Of a stretch of DNA of 64,000 nt, positions 7,633 through 16,228 are shown piece by piece; positions within the stretch are counted from its first letter, which is position 1; every line of letters starts with the position of its first letter. This stretch comes from PALSA-1006 sp964571195 (GTDB lineage Bacteria; Pseudomonadota; Gammaproteobacteria; Burkholderiales; Gallionellaceae). A program made the position numbers and the translations under genes. The notes under the pieces are model-generated. The model was given only the letters and a program-made list of their open reading frames with translations. It was not told where the DNA came from and made no database searches. The stretch spans positions 186,001-250,000 of the forward strand of contig CAZNAD010000002.1 in NCBI GenBank assembly GCA_964571195.1, read 5' to 3'.

Positions 7633-8598
7633 ATGAGTATCTACACGCCTGACGAAACAACGCTGCAGCAACTGGCCGGCCAGATCGCAGCGATCCCGCC
7701 GCGTCCCCACCACAGCGCATTGCTGGAGGCCGCCAACCAGATCCGTCCCGGCTGCACTTTCCGTCACGCACTGAACCGTGGCGGCTGGTACCGTCCCGGC
7801 GGCGTGATCGCAGTCGATGGGCGGCGAATCGCCGATCACCTGGAGGCCTGGGCTAAAGAAGAATTGAAGGGTAGCGCCGACGATGTCGGCGAATTGGTCG
7901 AACGTTATGCCGAAAGCGGCCTGCTGGTGACCCGGCATACCGGGCGCACCCATTATTTTGTTGCGGCCTATGGCCCGGCTCCGGCGGATTTTTTGCAGCT
8001 TGAAGTGGAAGAATTGCAGGAGGTGTTGGATCGGAAGCTGATCGATGTGGACAGGCCGCCGGAAGACATGCAGGAACTTCTGGACCCCGTCATCCCGTCT
8101 GATCTTGAGGCTCAACCCGTGGGGGCGCCGCGTTATCGTTTCCGTCGTCTGATCGATATGCGCCAGACCCTCGCCAGAACAACCTCAAGCGGGGGGGGTA
8201 ACGCCGGTTTATCGCGCATGTTGTCCGATTGGTCGCACAGCAGTGCTTCGTCGCGCGGCCATTTCAGCGACCACTGGATCGCCGGTCTGCGCGAGCATCA
8301 GGACCGTTACCATAACCCGGTCATCACCGCTTCGCTGATCTCGCGCCATGCCCGCGAACTCAAGCCCTTCCATTGGAACCTCGATGCGGGCGGTGTGGAG
8401 TTGTCGGCGCAGCTACAGGCGTTTGATCGCGCGGCCGGTTATCCCGCAGCCTGGTATTTTCATCTGATCGCCGGAACCATCACCCCGCCCAAGATCGCTT
8501 ATGCCGTTGCGCGTGACTTGGAAGCGGGGTTCAGCTATCTGCCGGATACTGAAGCGGCGCTGTTGCGGGCATGGGTGGTGGCACCGTATTCGGTCTGA
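7633..8598 (+). CDS. Hypothetical protein co-transcribed with the LRV gene
   Basis: 321 residues, soluble, with no motif I can assign to a known enzyme. The N-terminal ~150 residues are mixed alpha/beta (GGWYRPGGVIAVDGRRIADHL); a linker near residues 186-200 is rich in Ser and Gly and includes an 8-G tract at 8191-8198; the C-terminal half is helical with many His and Trp residues (AYGPAP..; PFHWNLDAGG; GYPAAWYFHLIAG). The ATG follows the LRV stop directly with GGGGGA as ribosome site, so it should be made under NifA/sigma54 control and may act in nitrogenase maturation or protection. This is inference from context only. Confidence 0.75.
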   Translation: MSIYTPDETTLQQLAGQIAAIPPRPHHSALLEAANQIRPGCTFRHALNRGGWYRPGGVIAVDGRRIADHLEAWAKEELKGSADDVGELVERYAESGLLVTRHTGRTHYFVAAYGPAPADFLQLEVEELQEVLDRKLIDVDRPPEDMQELLDPVIPSDLEAQPVGAPRYRFRRLIDMRQTLARTTSSGGGNAGLSRMLSDWSHSSASSRGHFSDHWIAGLREHQDRYHNPVITASLISRHARELKPFHWNLDAGGVELSAQLQAFDRAAGYPAAWYFHLIAGTITPPKIAYAVARDLEAGFSYLPDTEAALLRAWVVAPYSV

Positions 8599-8611
8599 CG
8601 CTGAACCCGGC

Positions 8612-8998
8612 TCAACGAGGTTTTTGCTCGGACGGCGGTTTGAGTTTATCCAGCGAGTCGAGGAACAGTTGTTTGGCCCGGTTTAGATAACCGTCGCTGC
8701 AAGTTCCCTGATATTCCAGCCAGTGTAGGGTGTTGCCGGTCAGTACGATGCTGCCGGAGATGATGGCGCTGCCCGTGGAGACTACGGCGGCAGTCGCCAA
8801 TGCGGCTGCGAGACATTCCCCGTGATTACAGCCGTAGGTGATATGCGTCTGCATCTCTATCGTTTCGAGCGACATACTTTGCGTGAGTGTCTTGCAGGTG
8901 TTCGCCTCGGTCGCGTGTTTATCTACCACAGGAACATAGACGCAGGCCGACAGCAGCAAAGCCAGCGAGGTGATCGCAAGTCTGCCGGAGGCGGTCAT
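8612..8998 (-). CDS. Putative lipoprotein
   Basis: 128 residues with an N-terminal lipoprotein signal (MTASGRLAITSLALLLSAC, lipobox LLSAC, modified Cys19) and a mature part with several cysteines (TCKTL, GCNHGEC, GTCSDG) that could form disulfides. A hydrophobic alanine-rich stretch sits near residues 65-85. The family is unknown. The start at 8998 is chosen because the signal peptide begins there; no strong ribosome site is visible, and the gene lies 10 bp after the STAS-like gene, so it may be translated by coupling. Confidence 0.72.
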   Translation of the reverse strand: MTASGRLAITSLALLLSACVYVPVVDKHATEANTCKTLTQSMSLETIEMQTHITYGCNHGECLAAALATAAVVSTGSAIISGSIVLTGNTLHWLEYQGTCSDGYLNRAKQLFLDSLDKLKPPSEQKPR

Positions 8999-9008
8999 TG
9001 CCGGAGGG

Positions 9009-9356
9009 TCAGCCTTGGATCCAGCGTTGTGCCTCGTCGTAATCCGCAAACGCGCGAATATCCGCATCCACGAACAGCCGCGACAGCCACGCCTGCCAGG
9101 TGAGCCACTGGTCGCTGGTGACCACGGCGATCTTGCTGAAGTCGTGCTGGTGTTCGCGGCTGAAGAATTTGATCTCTTCCCAGGCCACATCCGCCGTGTA
9201 GTCGATCATGCCGCGCAGGTCGAACAGCAGATCGATTGCGCCGGGCGTCTTCAGTTTATACAGTGCGTTTTCTTCGAATTGCTTGAAGTCGGCCAGAGTG
9301 AATTCGCCCATCACGGCGACATTGAGCAGATTATTGGTCTGTTGGAGGGTGATCAT
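9009..9356 (-). CDS. STAS/SpoIIAA-like domain protein
   Basis: 115 residues with the SpoIIAA-like STAS arrangement: an opening strand pair (MITLQQTNNLLNVAVMGEFTL), the DLLFDLRGMIDYTADVAW core and a terminal helix (YDEAQRWIQG). This family binds lipophilic or nucleotide ligands in some members, but the function here is unknown. It is probably in an operon with the lipoprotein downstream and the EamA transporter, whose stop lies about 10 bp before its start region on the same strand. Confidence 0.8.
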   Translation of the reverse strand: MITLQQTNNLLNVAVMGEFTLADFKQFEENALYKLKTPGAIDLLFDLRGMIDYTADVAWEEIKFFSREHQHDFSKIAVVTSDQWLTWQAWLSRLFVDADIRAFADYDEAQRWIQG

Positions 9357-9367
9357 GTTCGATTTTC

Positions 9368-10207
9368 CTAATGCTTGGGTGAGAGCCTCAAGCTTAACAC
9401 ACCGCTGGCGATGATGAGCGCGATGCCGAACCAGGCGTCAGGGGTGAGCGATTCCTGCCAGAATAACAGCCCAATCAGTGCCGAAAATACGATCGTGCTG
9501 TAGGAAAGTGCGCTGACGACCTGTGTCTGGCCGATGCGATAAGCGCGCGTCATGGCGAGTTGGGCGAAGGTGGCGGATGCGCCGAGCGCAAGTAGCAGGG
9601 GCATGTCGCTCAGGGTGATGGCATGAAGCTCATCTTGCAGCATCCATATGCCGCAGAACACGGTGGCGACCAGATTGAAATAGAACACGATGCGCACGGC
9701 GGGTTCGCCCTGTAGTCCGAGCTGGCGCACGTTCAACAACGCTATTCCGGCGAGAAAACCGGAAGCCAAACCCAGCAAGCCGCTCACGAATTGTTCGCGC
9801 TCCAACGTGGGGTGCAGCAGCAACATCACGCCGACGAAACCCAGCGCCAGACTAGCGGTGAGCGGCAGGTGAAAGCGGTCTTTGAACACGATCAAGGTGA
9901 GCGCGGTGAGGAACAGCGACGAGGTGTAGTTGAGCGTGATGGCGGTCGCCAGCGGCAGCGCAGTGAGGCAGTAGAAGAACAGCATCATGGCGATAGTGCC
10001 GGAAAGGCCGCGCCACATATGGCCTTGCCAATACGGCGTGGCGAGTGTGGTGCGCTTTTGCAGCAGTATGGGGGCAACGACCAGCAAGCCGAAGAAGGAG
10101 CGGTAGAAGACGAGTTCGGTACTGGTGAAGTGCGCCGCGCCGAGTTTGACGAATACGCCCATGCAGGCGAACAACAATCCCGCGACCAACATCCATAAAG
10201 CACCCAT
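9368..10207 (-). CDS. EamA/DMT-family transporter
   Basis: 279 residues with ten predicted membrane helices arranged as two EamA repeats (about residues 3-130 and 140-275). Typical features are GLLFACMGVFVKLGA in the first helix, a conserved FYRSFFGLL and a positively charged C-terminus. Such permeases move metabolites or amino-acid derivatives across the inner membrane; the substrate cannot be read from sequence. It is followed upstream, in transcription terms, by a CTCTCCC palindromic repeat. Confidence 0.9.
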   Translation of the reverse strand: MGALWMLVAGLLFACMGVFVKLGAAHFTSTELVFYRSFFGLLVVAPILLQKRTTLATPYWQGHMWRGLSGTIAMMLFFYCLTALPLATAITLNYTSSLFLTALTLIVFKDRFHLPLTASLALGFVGVMLLLHPTLEREQFVSGLLGLASGFLAGIALLNVRQLGLQGEPAVRIVFYFNLVATVFCGIWMLQDELHAITLSDMPLLLALGASATFAQLAMTRAYRIGQTQVVSALSYSTIVFSALIGLLFWQESLTPDAWFGIALIIASGVLSLRLSPKH

Positions 10208-10236
10208 GCTAGGCCGGAATCCAGTTGGCGAAACAA

Positions 10237-10279
10237 CTCCCCTCTCCCGTCTGCGGGAGAGGGGTTGGGGGAGAGGGAA
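10237..10279. repeat. CCCTCTCCC/GGGAGAGGG palindromic repeat, copy 1
   Basis: The arm CCCCTCTCCCGTCTGCGGGA pairs with GGGAGAGGGG and is followed by the tail TTGGGGGAGAGGG. This is the first of 13 copies of the same repeat in the window. It lies between two minus-strand genes, EamA (9368-10207) and the Rieske oxygenase (10298-11401). Confidence 0.85.
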
Positions 10280-10297
10280 TTGAAGCGATGTGGCTAA

Positions 10298-11401
10298 TCA
10301 AATGTGCGGTTCAATGTTGCGGCGCAGAAACTCATGGAAGTGCAGCATGCCGTCTTCGGTGGGGCTTTGATACGGGCCGATCTCTTCTATGCCTTGCTGG
10401 TACAGGGCTTTGCGGCCTTGCTGCATGCGCAGGCAGATGATGTCGTCTTCCACGGCGGTCTCGTGGTACGCCTGTTTCTCCGCTTCGACGTATTCGCGCT
10501 CGAATAGCACGATGTCTTCGGGGTAGTAGAACTCGACGATGTTGGTGCAGGCATCGGTGCCGCGCGGGACTATCGTGCTCACTACCAGTGTGTTCGGGTA
10601 CCACTCGACCATGATGTTGGGGTAGTAGGTTAGCCAGATCGCGCCGTATTTCGGCATCTGGCCGTTGTTGTAGCGCAGCACTTGCTGCGCCCATTTCTCG
10701 TACACGGCGCTGCCGGGTTTGCGCAATTCGTTGTTGATGCCCACGGTCTGTACGCTGTATTGCTCACCGAAATCCCATGACAGATCGTCGCAATTGACGA
10801 ACTGCCCTAAGCCGGGGTGGAACGGCACGACGTGGTAATCCTCCTGATAGACCTCGATGAAGGTCTTCCAGTTGAAGTTGTATTCGTCCACTTCCACACG
10901 ATCGAGCATATAACCGGAGAAGTCGATCTCTTTGAACGCGGGCACGGTCGCCAGATCTTTGGCGATGTCGCGCTGCCCTGCGAATAACAATCCGTTCCAG
11001 CTTTGCAGCGGGGTCTTATTCAGATGCAGGCAGGGGTTCTGCGGGAAGTGCGGTGCGCCGAGCAATTCACCGTCGGTCTTGTAGGTCCAGCGATGCAGGG
11101 GGCAGGTGATGTTCTTGGCACTGCCGCGCCCGGTGAGCATGGTGGCCTGGCGGTGGCGGCAGATGTTGGAGAGCAGCTCCACACCGTTCTCGTTGCGCAC
11201 CAGCATCTTGGCGCTGTCCATCCATTCGAGCACGTGATAGTCACCCAGATTCGGCGTCATCAGCTCGTGGCCAACGTACTTAGGCCCCGCGTCGAACAGT
11301 ACGCGCTGCTCGACCTCCAGCACTTTCGGATCGAAATACCAGCGCAACGGCGGCTGTGCAGATACCGGATTGAACTGTTTCAGTTTGGCGATTTCGGACA
11401 T
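10298..11401 (-). CDS. Rieske non-haem iron ring-hydroxylating oxygenase, alpha subunit-like
   Basis: 367 residues. The Rieske [2Fe-2S] ligands are present as CRHR and CPLHRW with the expected spacing (near residues 81-101), followed by the mononuclear iron site YQEDYHVVPFHPGLG (two His, near residue 190). No partner beta subunit or reductase is adjacent. Family members oxygenate aromatic or other small compounds using electrons from a reductase; the substrate is unknown. An in-frame ATG at 11437 would add 12 residues; MSEIAKLKQFNPV at 11401 looks like the more usual start, but neither has a strong ribosome site. Confidence 0.85.
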   Translation of the reverse strand: MSEIAKLKQFNPVSAQPPLRWYFDPKVLEVEQRVLFDAGPKYVGHELMTPNLGDYHVLEWMDSAKMLVRNENGVELLSNICRHRQATMLTGRGSAKNITCPLHRWTYKTDGELLGAPHFPQNPCLHLNKTPLQSWNGLLFAGQRDIAKDLATVPAFKEIDFSGYMLDRVEVDEYNFNWKTFIEVYQEDYHVVPFHPGLGQFVNCDDLSWDFGEQYSVQTVGINNELRKPGSAVYEKWAQQVLRYNNGQMPKYGAIWLTYYPNIMVEWYPNTLVVSTIVPRGTDACTNIVEFYYPEDIVLFEREYVEAEKQAYHETAVEDDIICLRMQQGRKALYQQGIEEIGPYQSPTEDGMLHFHEFLRRNIEPHI

Positions 11402-11513
11402 ACCCACGTCTTTCTGTGAATACAGTTTTGCGAGCATCCGCTTGCGGAGTGCCTGCTTGACCCAATTCAGGGGCGGCGATTGTCCCCGAAATCAAGGGGA
11501 GGGGCAACAATAA

Positions 11514-11543
11514 TTGCTGCAATGGAGCGGCATTGGGTAAAAT
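11514..11543 (+). promoter_or_regulatory. Sigma70-type promoter for xseB-ispA-dxs
   Basis: TTGCTG (11514-11519) and TAAAAT (11538-11543) with an 18-bp spacer, ending 29 bp before the xseB ATG. Good agreement with -35/-10 consensus; not tested. Confidence 0.6.
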
Positions 11544-11572
11544 GCGCCCCTTTCGTCACGGGAATAATCAAG

Positions 11573-11815
11573 ATGGCCGCAAAGACCCCCAAGGCCTTGT
11601 CTTTCGAGGCGGCAGTGGCCGAGCTGGAGCAGGTGGTAGCCGATATGGAATCCGGCAAGCTGTCACTCGAAGATTCACTGGCGGCCTACCAGCGCGGAGC
11701 CGAACTGCTGACGCAATGCCGCGCCCGTCTGGATGACGCGCAGCAGCAGGTGCGCGTATTGGAAGACGGCGTGTTGAAAAGTTTCACGGATAACGCAAAG
11801 GTCGGCGATGCCTGA
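11573..11815 (+). CDS. xseB: Exodeoxyribonuclease VII small subunit
   Basis: 80 residues, the usual size for XseB. It is a helical protein that assembles around the large subunit XseA to degrade single-stranded DNA in both directions. The family core is LSFEAAVAELEQVVADMESGKLSLEDSLAAYQRGAELL split over residues 9-46, followed by LDDAQQQVRVLEDG. It is translationally coupled to ispA, whose ATG lies inside the xseB 3' end (8-bp overlap). The xseB-ispA-dxs order is standard in proteobacteria. Confidence 0.95.
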   Translation: MAAKTPKALSFEAAVAELEQVVADMESGKLSLEDSLAAYQRGAELLTQCRARLDDAQQQVRVLEDGVLKSFTDNAKVGDA

Positions 11816-12698
11816 TTTCCAAGCGTGGACAGTTGGCCACCAGCAGCGCTTCGAAGAGGTGTTGCGACATCTGTTGCCCCCGGCTGACATTGCGCCGCAG
11901 CGGCTGCATGCGGCGATGCGATACAGCGCACTGGACGGCGGCAAGCGTGTGCGGCCACTGTTGGCCTTTGCCGCCGGCGAATTGGCCGGGGCATCGCTGG
12001 AGCGTGTCAACTTCGCCGCTGCGGCGGTCGAACTCATACACGCCTACTCGTTGGTGCACGACGATATGCCGTGTATGGACGATGATGTGTTGCGGCGCGG
12101 TAAACCCACCTGTCATGTCGAATACGATGAGGCCACCGCGTTGCTGGTGGGGGACGCACTGCAAAGCCTGGCATTCCAGTTATTGTCCGAATACACCCTG
12201 AGCAGCGATCCGGCACGGCAACTGAAGATGGTAAAGCTGCTCGCAAGCGCTTCCGGTTCGCGTGGCATGGCGGGCGGTCAGGCGTTCGATCTGGCCAGTG
12301 TGGGCAAACGGCTCGATTTGTCCGAACTCGAATTCATGCATATCCACAAAACGGGTGCGCTGATCCGCGCGGCGATCTTGCTGGGTGCTTATTGCGGTGA
12401 TGCGCTAAGCAATGCGCAGCTCGATAAGCTCGATCATTACGGCAAATGCATCGGCCTTGCGTTTCAGGTGGTGGACGATGTGCTGGATGCCGAAGCCGAC
12501 ACTGCCACGCTGGGCAAGACCGCAGGCAAGGATGCCGACAATGACAAGCCGACCTATGTCACTTTGCTCGGGGTCGCCGCTGCCAAAAAGATGGCGGACG
12601 ATTTGCATCGCGAGGCGTTGTCCTCCCTGTCCGAGTTCGGTGCGCGGGCGCGGCGTCTGCGCGAACTGGCCGATTTCATCGTGATGAGAAAATATTGA
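11808..12698 (+). CDS. ispA: Farnesyl diphosphate synthase
   Basis: 296 residues. It condenses isopentenyl diphosphate with dimethylallyl and geranyl diphosphate to give farnesyl diphosphate for ubiquinone, undecaprenol and other prenoids. Both aspartate-rich motifs are intact: the first, DDMPCMDDD near residue 84, is of the bacterial type with two residues between the aspartates plus extra spacing; the second is DDVLDAEAD near residue 224. The conserved GGKRVRPLL sits near residue 43. It overlaps xseB upstream and touches dxs downstream (TGATG), forming an isoprenoid operon. Confidence 0.96.
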   Translation: MPDFQAWTVGHQQRFEEVLRHLLPPADIAPQRLHAAMRYSALDGGKRVRPLLAFAAGELAGASLERVNFAAAAVELIHAYSLVHDDMPCMDDDVLRRGKPTCHVEYDEATALLVGDALQSLAFQLLSEYTLSSDPARQLKMVKLLASASGSRGMAGGQAFDLASVGKRLDLSELEFMHIHKTGALIRAAILLGAYCGDALSNAQLDKLDHYGKCIGLAFQVVDDVLDAEADTATLGKTAGKDADNDKPTYVTLLGVAAAKKMADDLHREALSSLSEFGARARRLRELADFIVMRKY

Positions 12699-14542
12699 TG
12701 TTCCCTCTGCTCGCAACCATCGACTCTCCCGACGATCTGCGCCAACTTGAGCGCAAGCAACTGCCGCAACTGGCGGACGAGTTGCGCGCCTTCCTAGTCG
12801 AGTCGGTGAGCAAAACCGGAGGACATCTCTCTTCCAATCTCGGCACGGTGGAACTCACTATCGCACTGCACTATGTGTTCAACACGCCGGATGACAAATT
12901 GGTGTGGGATGTCGGCCATCAAACCTATGCACACAAGATCCTGACTGGGCGGCGCAAGGCCATGGCGAGCCTGCGCATGGCCGATGGCCTGTCCGGTTTT
13001 CCCAAGCGCAGTGAAAGCCAGTTTGATGCCTTTGGCACCGGCCATTCCAGCACCTCCATCTCGGCGGCATTGGGCATGGCGGTGGCGGCGCGCCTTGCGG
13101 GTAGCCCCAATCGCGCGGTCGCCATCATCGGCGATGGTGCGATGACTGGCGGCATGGCATTCGAGGCGCTCAACAATGCGGGTGCGTTGGATGCCAACAT
13201 GCTGGTGGTGCTGAACGATAACGATATGTCCATCTCCACACCGGTCGGTGCGCTCAATAACTATCTCGCCAAGCTCATGTCGGGGCGTTTCTATGCGGCG
13301 ATGCGGAGCGGTAGCGAAAAGCTGCTGAAAGGCATGCCGCCGGTGCTGGAATTCGCCAAACGCGCGGAGGAGCACGTCAAAGGTATGGTCACGCCGGGCA
13401 CGCTGTTCGAGGAGTTGGGCTTCAACTATATCGGCCCCATCGACGGCCACGATCTCGATACGCTGGTGACCACGCTGCACAATATCCGCGAACTGGAAGG
13501 TCCGCAGTTCCTGCATATCGTCACGCAGAAGGGCAAGGGTTATACCCATGCGGAAGAGAACTGCGTGCTGTATCACGGCGTGAGCAAGTTCGATCCGATC
13601 AAGGGCATTGTTCCCAAGCCAGTGACGCAGAAGTCGTACACACACATCTTCGGCGATTGGCTGTGTGACATGGCCGCTGCTGATGACAAGCTGGTCGGCA
13701 TCACCCCAGCGATGTGTGAAGGCTCCGGCATGGTCGAGTTCGCGGAGAAATTTCCGCAACGCTACTTCGATGTCGGCATCGCCGAGCAGCACGCGCTCAC
13801 CTTCGCGGCGGGGTTGGCTTGCGACGGCTACAAGCCGGTGGTGGCGATCTACTCCACCTTTTTGCAGCGCGCTTACGACCAGCTCATCCACGACATCGCC
13901 ATCCAGAATCTGCCGGTATTACTAGCAATAGATCGCGGTGGTCTGGTGGGCGCGGACGGCGCGACGCACGCGGGCAGTTTCGATCTCAGCTTCTTGCGCT
14001 GCATCCCGAACATGACGGTGATGGCACCGTCCGACGAGAACGAATGCCGTCAGATGCTTACCACCGCTTATCGTATGGACACGCCGACTGCCGTGCGTTA
14101 TCCGCGTGGATGCGGCACGGGAGCAGCGGTGCAGTCAGCGTTGCAAGGCATCCCGGTGGGGAAGGGCGAGTTGCGCAGGCAAGGTGAGCAGGTCGCTATC
14201 CTTGCTTTCGGCTCCATGCTCGCGCCGTCGTTGCAGGCCGCTGAGTCGCTTAATGCCAGTGTCGCCAACATGCGTTTCATCAAGCCGTTGGATGAAGAGT
14301 TGGTGTTGAGCTTGGCGAGTACACATCGTCTGCTGGTTACAGTGGAAGAGAACGCCATCCAGGGTGGCGCGGGCAGTGCGGTCGCTGAATGTCTGGCACA
14401 GCACGGTATTACGGCCTCCCTGTTGCATCTGGGCTTGCCGGACACCTTTATCGAACAGGGCGAGCCGTCCAAATTGCTGTCCGATTGCGGCCTGGATGCG
14501 GCAGGGATAGCAAGCAGCATCAGGAAAAGATTGTCCGACTGA
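12698..14542 (+). CDS. dxs: 1-deoxy-D-xylulose-5-phosphate synthase
   Basis: 614 residues. A thiamine diphosphate enzyme that condenses pyruvate and glyceraldehyde 3-phosphate, the first step of the MEP isoprenoid pathway. It shows the N-terminal GHLSSNLGTVELT, the ThDP-binding GDGAMTGGMAFEALNNAG (near residue 147), DNDMSIS, the central GFNYIGPIDGHD and the transketolase-type Glu segment FDVGIAEQHALTFAAG (near residue 350). The ATG at 12698 shares one base with the ispA stop. The length is normal. Confidence 0.97.
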   Translation: MFPLLATIDSPDDLRQLERKQLPQLADELRAFLVESVSKTGGHLSSNLGTVELTIALHYVFNTPDDKLVWDVGHQTYAHKILTGRRKAMASLRMADGLSGFPKRSESQFDAFGTGHSSTSISAALGMAVAARLAGSPNRAVAIIGDGAMTGGMAFEALNNAGALDANMLVVLNDNDMSISTPVGALNNYLAKLMSGRFYAAMRSGSEKLLKGMPPVLEFAKRAEEHVKGMVTPGTLFEELGFNYIGPIDGHDLDTLVTTLHNIRELEGPQFLHIVTQKGKGYTHAEENCVLYHGVSKFDPIKGIVPKPVTQKSYTHIFGDWLCDMAAADDKLVGITPAMCEGSGMVEFAEKFPQRYFDVGIAEQHALTFAAGLACDGYKPVVAIYSTFLQRAYDQLIHDIAIQNLPVLLAIDRGGLVGADGATHAGSFDLSFLRCIPNMTVMAPSDENECRQMLTTAYRMDTPTAVRYPRGCGTGAAVQSALQGIPVGKGELRRQGEQVAILAFGSMLAPSLQAAESLNASVANMRFIKPLDEELVLSLASTHRLLVTVEENAIQGGAGSAVAECLAQHGITASLLHLGLPDTFIEQGEPSKLLSDCGLDAAGIASSIRKRLSD

Positions 14543-14565
14543 TAGAGTCGGGTAATGGGTATAAT
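14537..14565 (+). promoter_or_regulatory. Promoter for folE2
   Basis: A perfect -10 hexamer TATAAT at 14560-14565, with a weak -35 (GACTGA, 14537-14542) 17 bp upstream. The folE2 ATG is 34 bp further on. Confidence 0.5.
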
Positions 14566-14599
14566 CTGCCGACGAGATCAACCGAGTTAAGGGTCAACC

Positions 14600-15397
14600 A
14601 TGAGTCCAGCATCCCCCATCCCAGACGTGCAAAGCAGTGCGGACACGCGCCACCTAGCGATCAACAAGGTCGGCATCAAAAGCATCCGCCATCCCGTGGT
14701 GGTCAAAGACAAGAGCGTGGGCGTGCAGCACACCATCGCCACATTCAACATGTATGTGCATCTGCCGCATAACTTCAAAGGCACACACATGTCGCGTTTC
14801 GTGCAGATATTGAACCAGCACGGACGCGAGATTTCAGTGGAGTCGTTCGAGAATATCCTGCGCGAGATGGTGGAAAAGCTGGAAGCGAAGTCCGGTTACA
14901 TCGAGATGTCTTTCCCTTATTTCGTGAACAAGACCGCCCCCATCTCCGGCGTGCAGAGTCTGCTCGATTACGACGTTACCTTCATCGGCGAGATCGTTGA
15001 GGGCGAATACCACTTCAACATGAAAGTGCTGATCCCCGTGACCAGCCTGTGCCCGTGCTCGAAAGAGATCTCCGAGCGCGGCGCGCACAACCAGCGCTCA
15101 CATGTCACGCTCACCGTGCGCACCAAGAGTGCGGTGTGGATCGAAGAGGTGGTGCGCTTCGCCGAGGAGCAGGCATCAAGCGAGTTGTTCGGTCTGCTCA
15201 AGCGCCCCGACGAGAAGTTCGTTACCGAGCGGGCTTATGACAACCCCAAGTTTGTCGAAGACATGGTGCGTGATGTGGCCGCCGCATTGAACGCGGATGA
15301 CCGCATCGAAGCGTATGTGGTCGAATCCGAGAACTTCGAATCCATTCATAACCATTCGGCCTATGCGCTGATCGAAAGAGATAAAACAAAGGCGTGA
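14600..15397 (+). CDS. folE2: GTP cyclohydrolase FolE2 (type IB)
   Basis: 265 residues. Converts GTP to 7,8-dihydroneopterin triphosphate, the entry to tetrahydrofolate synthesis. The metal-ligand cysteine is in VTSLCPCSKEIS (near residue 150), followed by HNQRSHVTLTV, and the C-terminal ESIHNHSAYA carries further conserved histidines. FolE2 can use metals other than zinc and is often kept or induced under zinc limitation, but no Zur site was recognised upstream. AAGGG precedes the ATG. Confidence 0.96.
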   Translation: MSPASPIPDVQSSADTRHLAINKVGIKSIRHPVVVKDKSVGVQHTIATFNMYVHLPHNFKGTHMSRFVQILNQHGREISVESFENILREMVEKLEAKSGYIEMSFPYFVNKTAPISGVQSLLDYDVTFIGEIVEGEYHFNMKVLIPVTSLCPCSKEISERGAHNQRSHVTLTVRTKSAVWIEEVVRFAEEQASSELFGLLKRPDEKFVTERAYDNPKFVEDMVRDVAAALNADDRIEAYVVESENFESIHNHSAYALIERDKTKA

Positions 15398-15398
15398 A

Positions 15399-15459
15399 GG
15401 GAGAAGAGGGAAGAGAGAAGGGTAAATTCCGGGCGCGCAAAGCGCGCCACTCTTCTCCC
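15399..15459. repeat. Nested inverted repeat after folE2
   Basis: Outer stem GGGAGAAGAG (15399-15408) with CTCTTCTCCC (15450-15459) and an inner perfect hairpin GGCGCGC-AAA-GCGCGCC (15432-15448). It begins 2 bp after the folE2 stop and could terminate transcription; there is no T-tract, so it may instead be a palindromic repeat of another family. Confidence 0.6.
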
Positions 15460-15503
15460 TTGAGCGCCGCAGGCGCGTTCCCTTCCCCCTTCCCGATAAA
15501 AAT

Positions 15504-16220
15504 ATGAAACCCATCGCCGTTTTCCGCCACTCATCCACCGAAGGCGCAGGTCATTTTGCGCTGTTCCTCACCCAACATGCCATTCCCTGGCAGATGATCC
15601 ACATCGACCAAGGTGACGCGGTGCCGACCGATGCCAGCCAGTTCAACGGGCTGGTGTTCATGGGCGGATCGATGAGTGTGAACGACGATCTGCCGTGGAT
15701 ACCGCCAGTGCTCGCGCTCATCCGCGATGCGATAGCCCGCGACATTCCCGTGCTCGGGCACTGCCTTGGCGGACAGCTCATGTCCAAAGCGCTGGGCGGT
15801 GTGGTGACGAAGAATCCGGTGAAAGAACTGGGCTGGGGTAGGGTCGAGGTAGCAGATAACGATACGGCGAGGAAATGGTTCGGCGATATCAAACAGTTCG
15901 ACTCGTTCCATTGGCACGGCGAAACTTTCTCGCTGCCGCAGGGCGCGGTGCATCTGTTGTCCAGCGCGCATTGCGCGAACCAAGCCTATGCCATCGGCAA
16001 ACATCTGGCGATGCAGTGCCATGTCGAAATGACCGAACATATGATCGAAGACTGGTGCCGTGTCGGTGCGGACGAGATCGTCGCCAATCTCACCAGTCCT
16101 GCCGTGCAAACGGCAGAGACCATGCAAGCGCAGATGCACGACAAACTGCCGCAACTGCATCAAGTGGCGGAGCGGCTTTACCTGAACTGGCTACACGGCA
16201 TCGCTCCGCGCAAGAGTTAG
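15504..16220 (+). CDS. Class I glutamine amidotransferase-like protein
   Basis: 238 residues with the class I GATase fold. The nucleophile Cys sits in PVLGHCLGGQLMSKALGG (near residue 91) and the catalytic His probably in FDSFHWHGETFSLPQGA (near residue 140). It resembles stand-alone GMP-synthase-like amidotransferases, whose acceptor substrates are generally unknown (some hydrolyse gamma-glutamyl compounds). It lies 8 bp before fdxA and may be co-transcribed with fdxA-addB. Confidence 0.85.
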   Translation: MKPIAVFRHSSTEGAGHFALFLTQHAIPWQMIHIDQGDAVPTDASQFNGLVFMGGSMSVNDDLPWIPPVLALIRDAIARDIPVLGHCLGGQLMSKALGGVVTKNPVKELGWGRVEVADNDTARKWFGDIKQFDSFHWHGETFSLPQGAVHLLSSAHCANQAYAIGKHLAMQCHVEMTEHMIEDWCRVGADEIVANLTSPAVQTAETMQAQMHDKLPQLHQVAERLYLNWLHGIAPRKS

Positions 16221-16228
16221 AATGCGGC

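Noticed and set aside
12794..13891. Long minus-strand ORF opposite dxs
   Set aside because: Antisense shadow of dxs; no recognisable protein.
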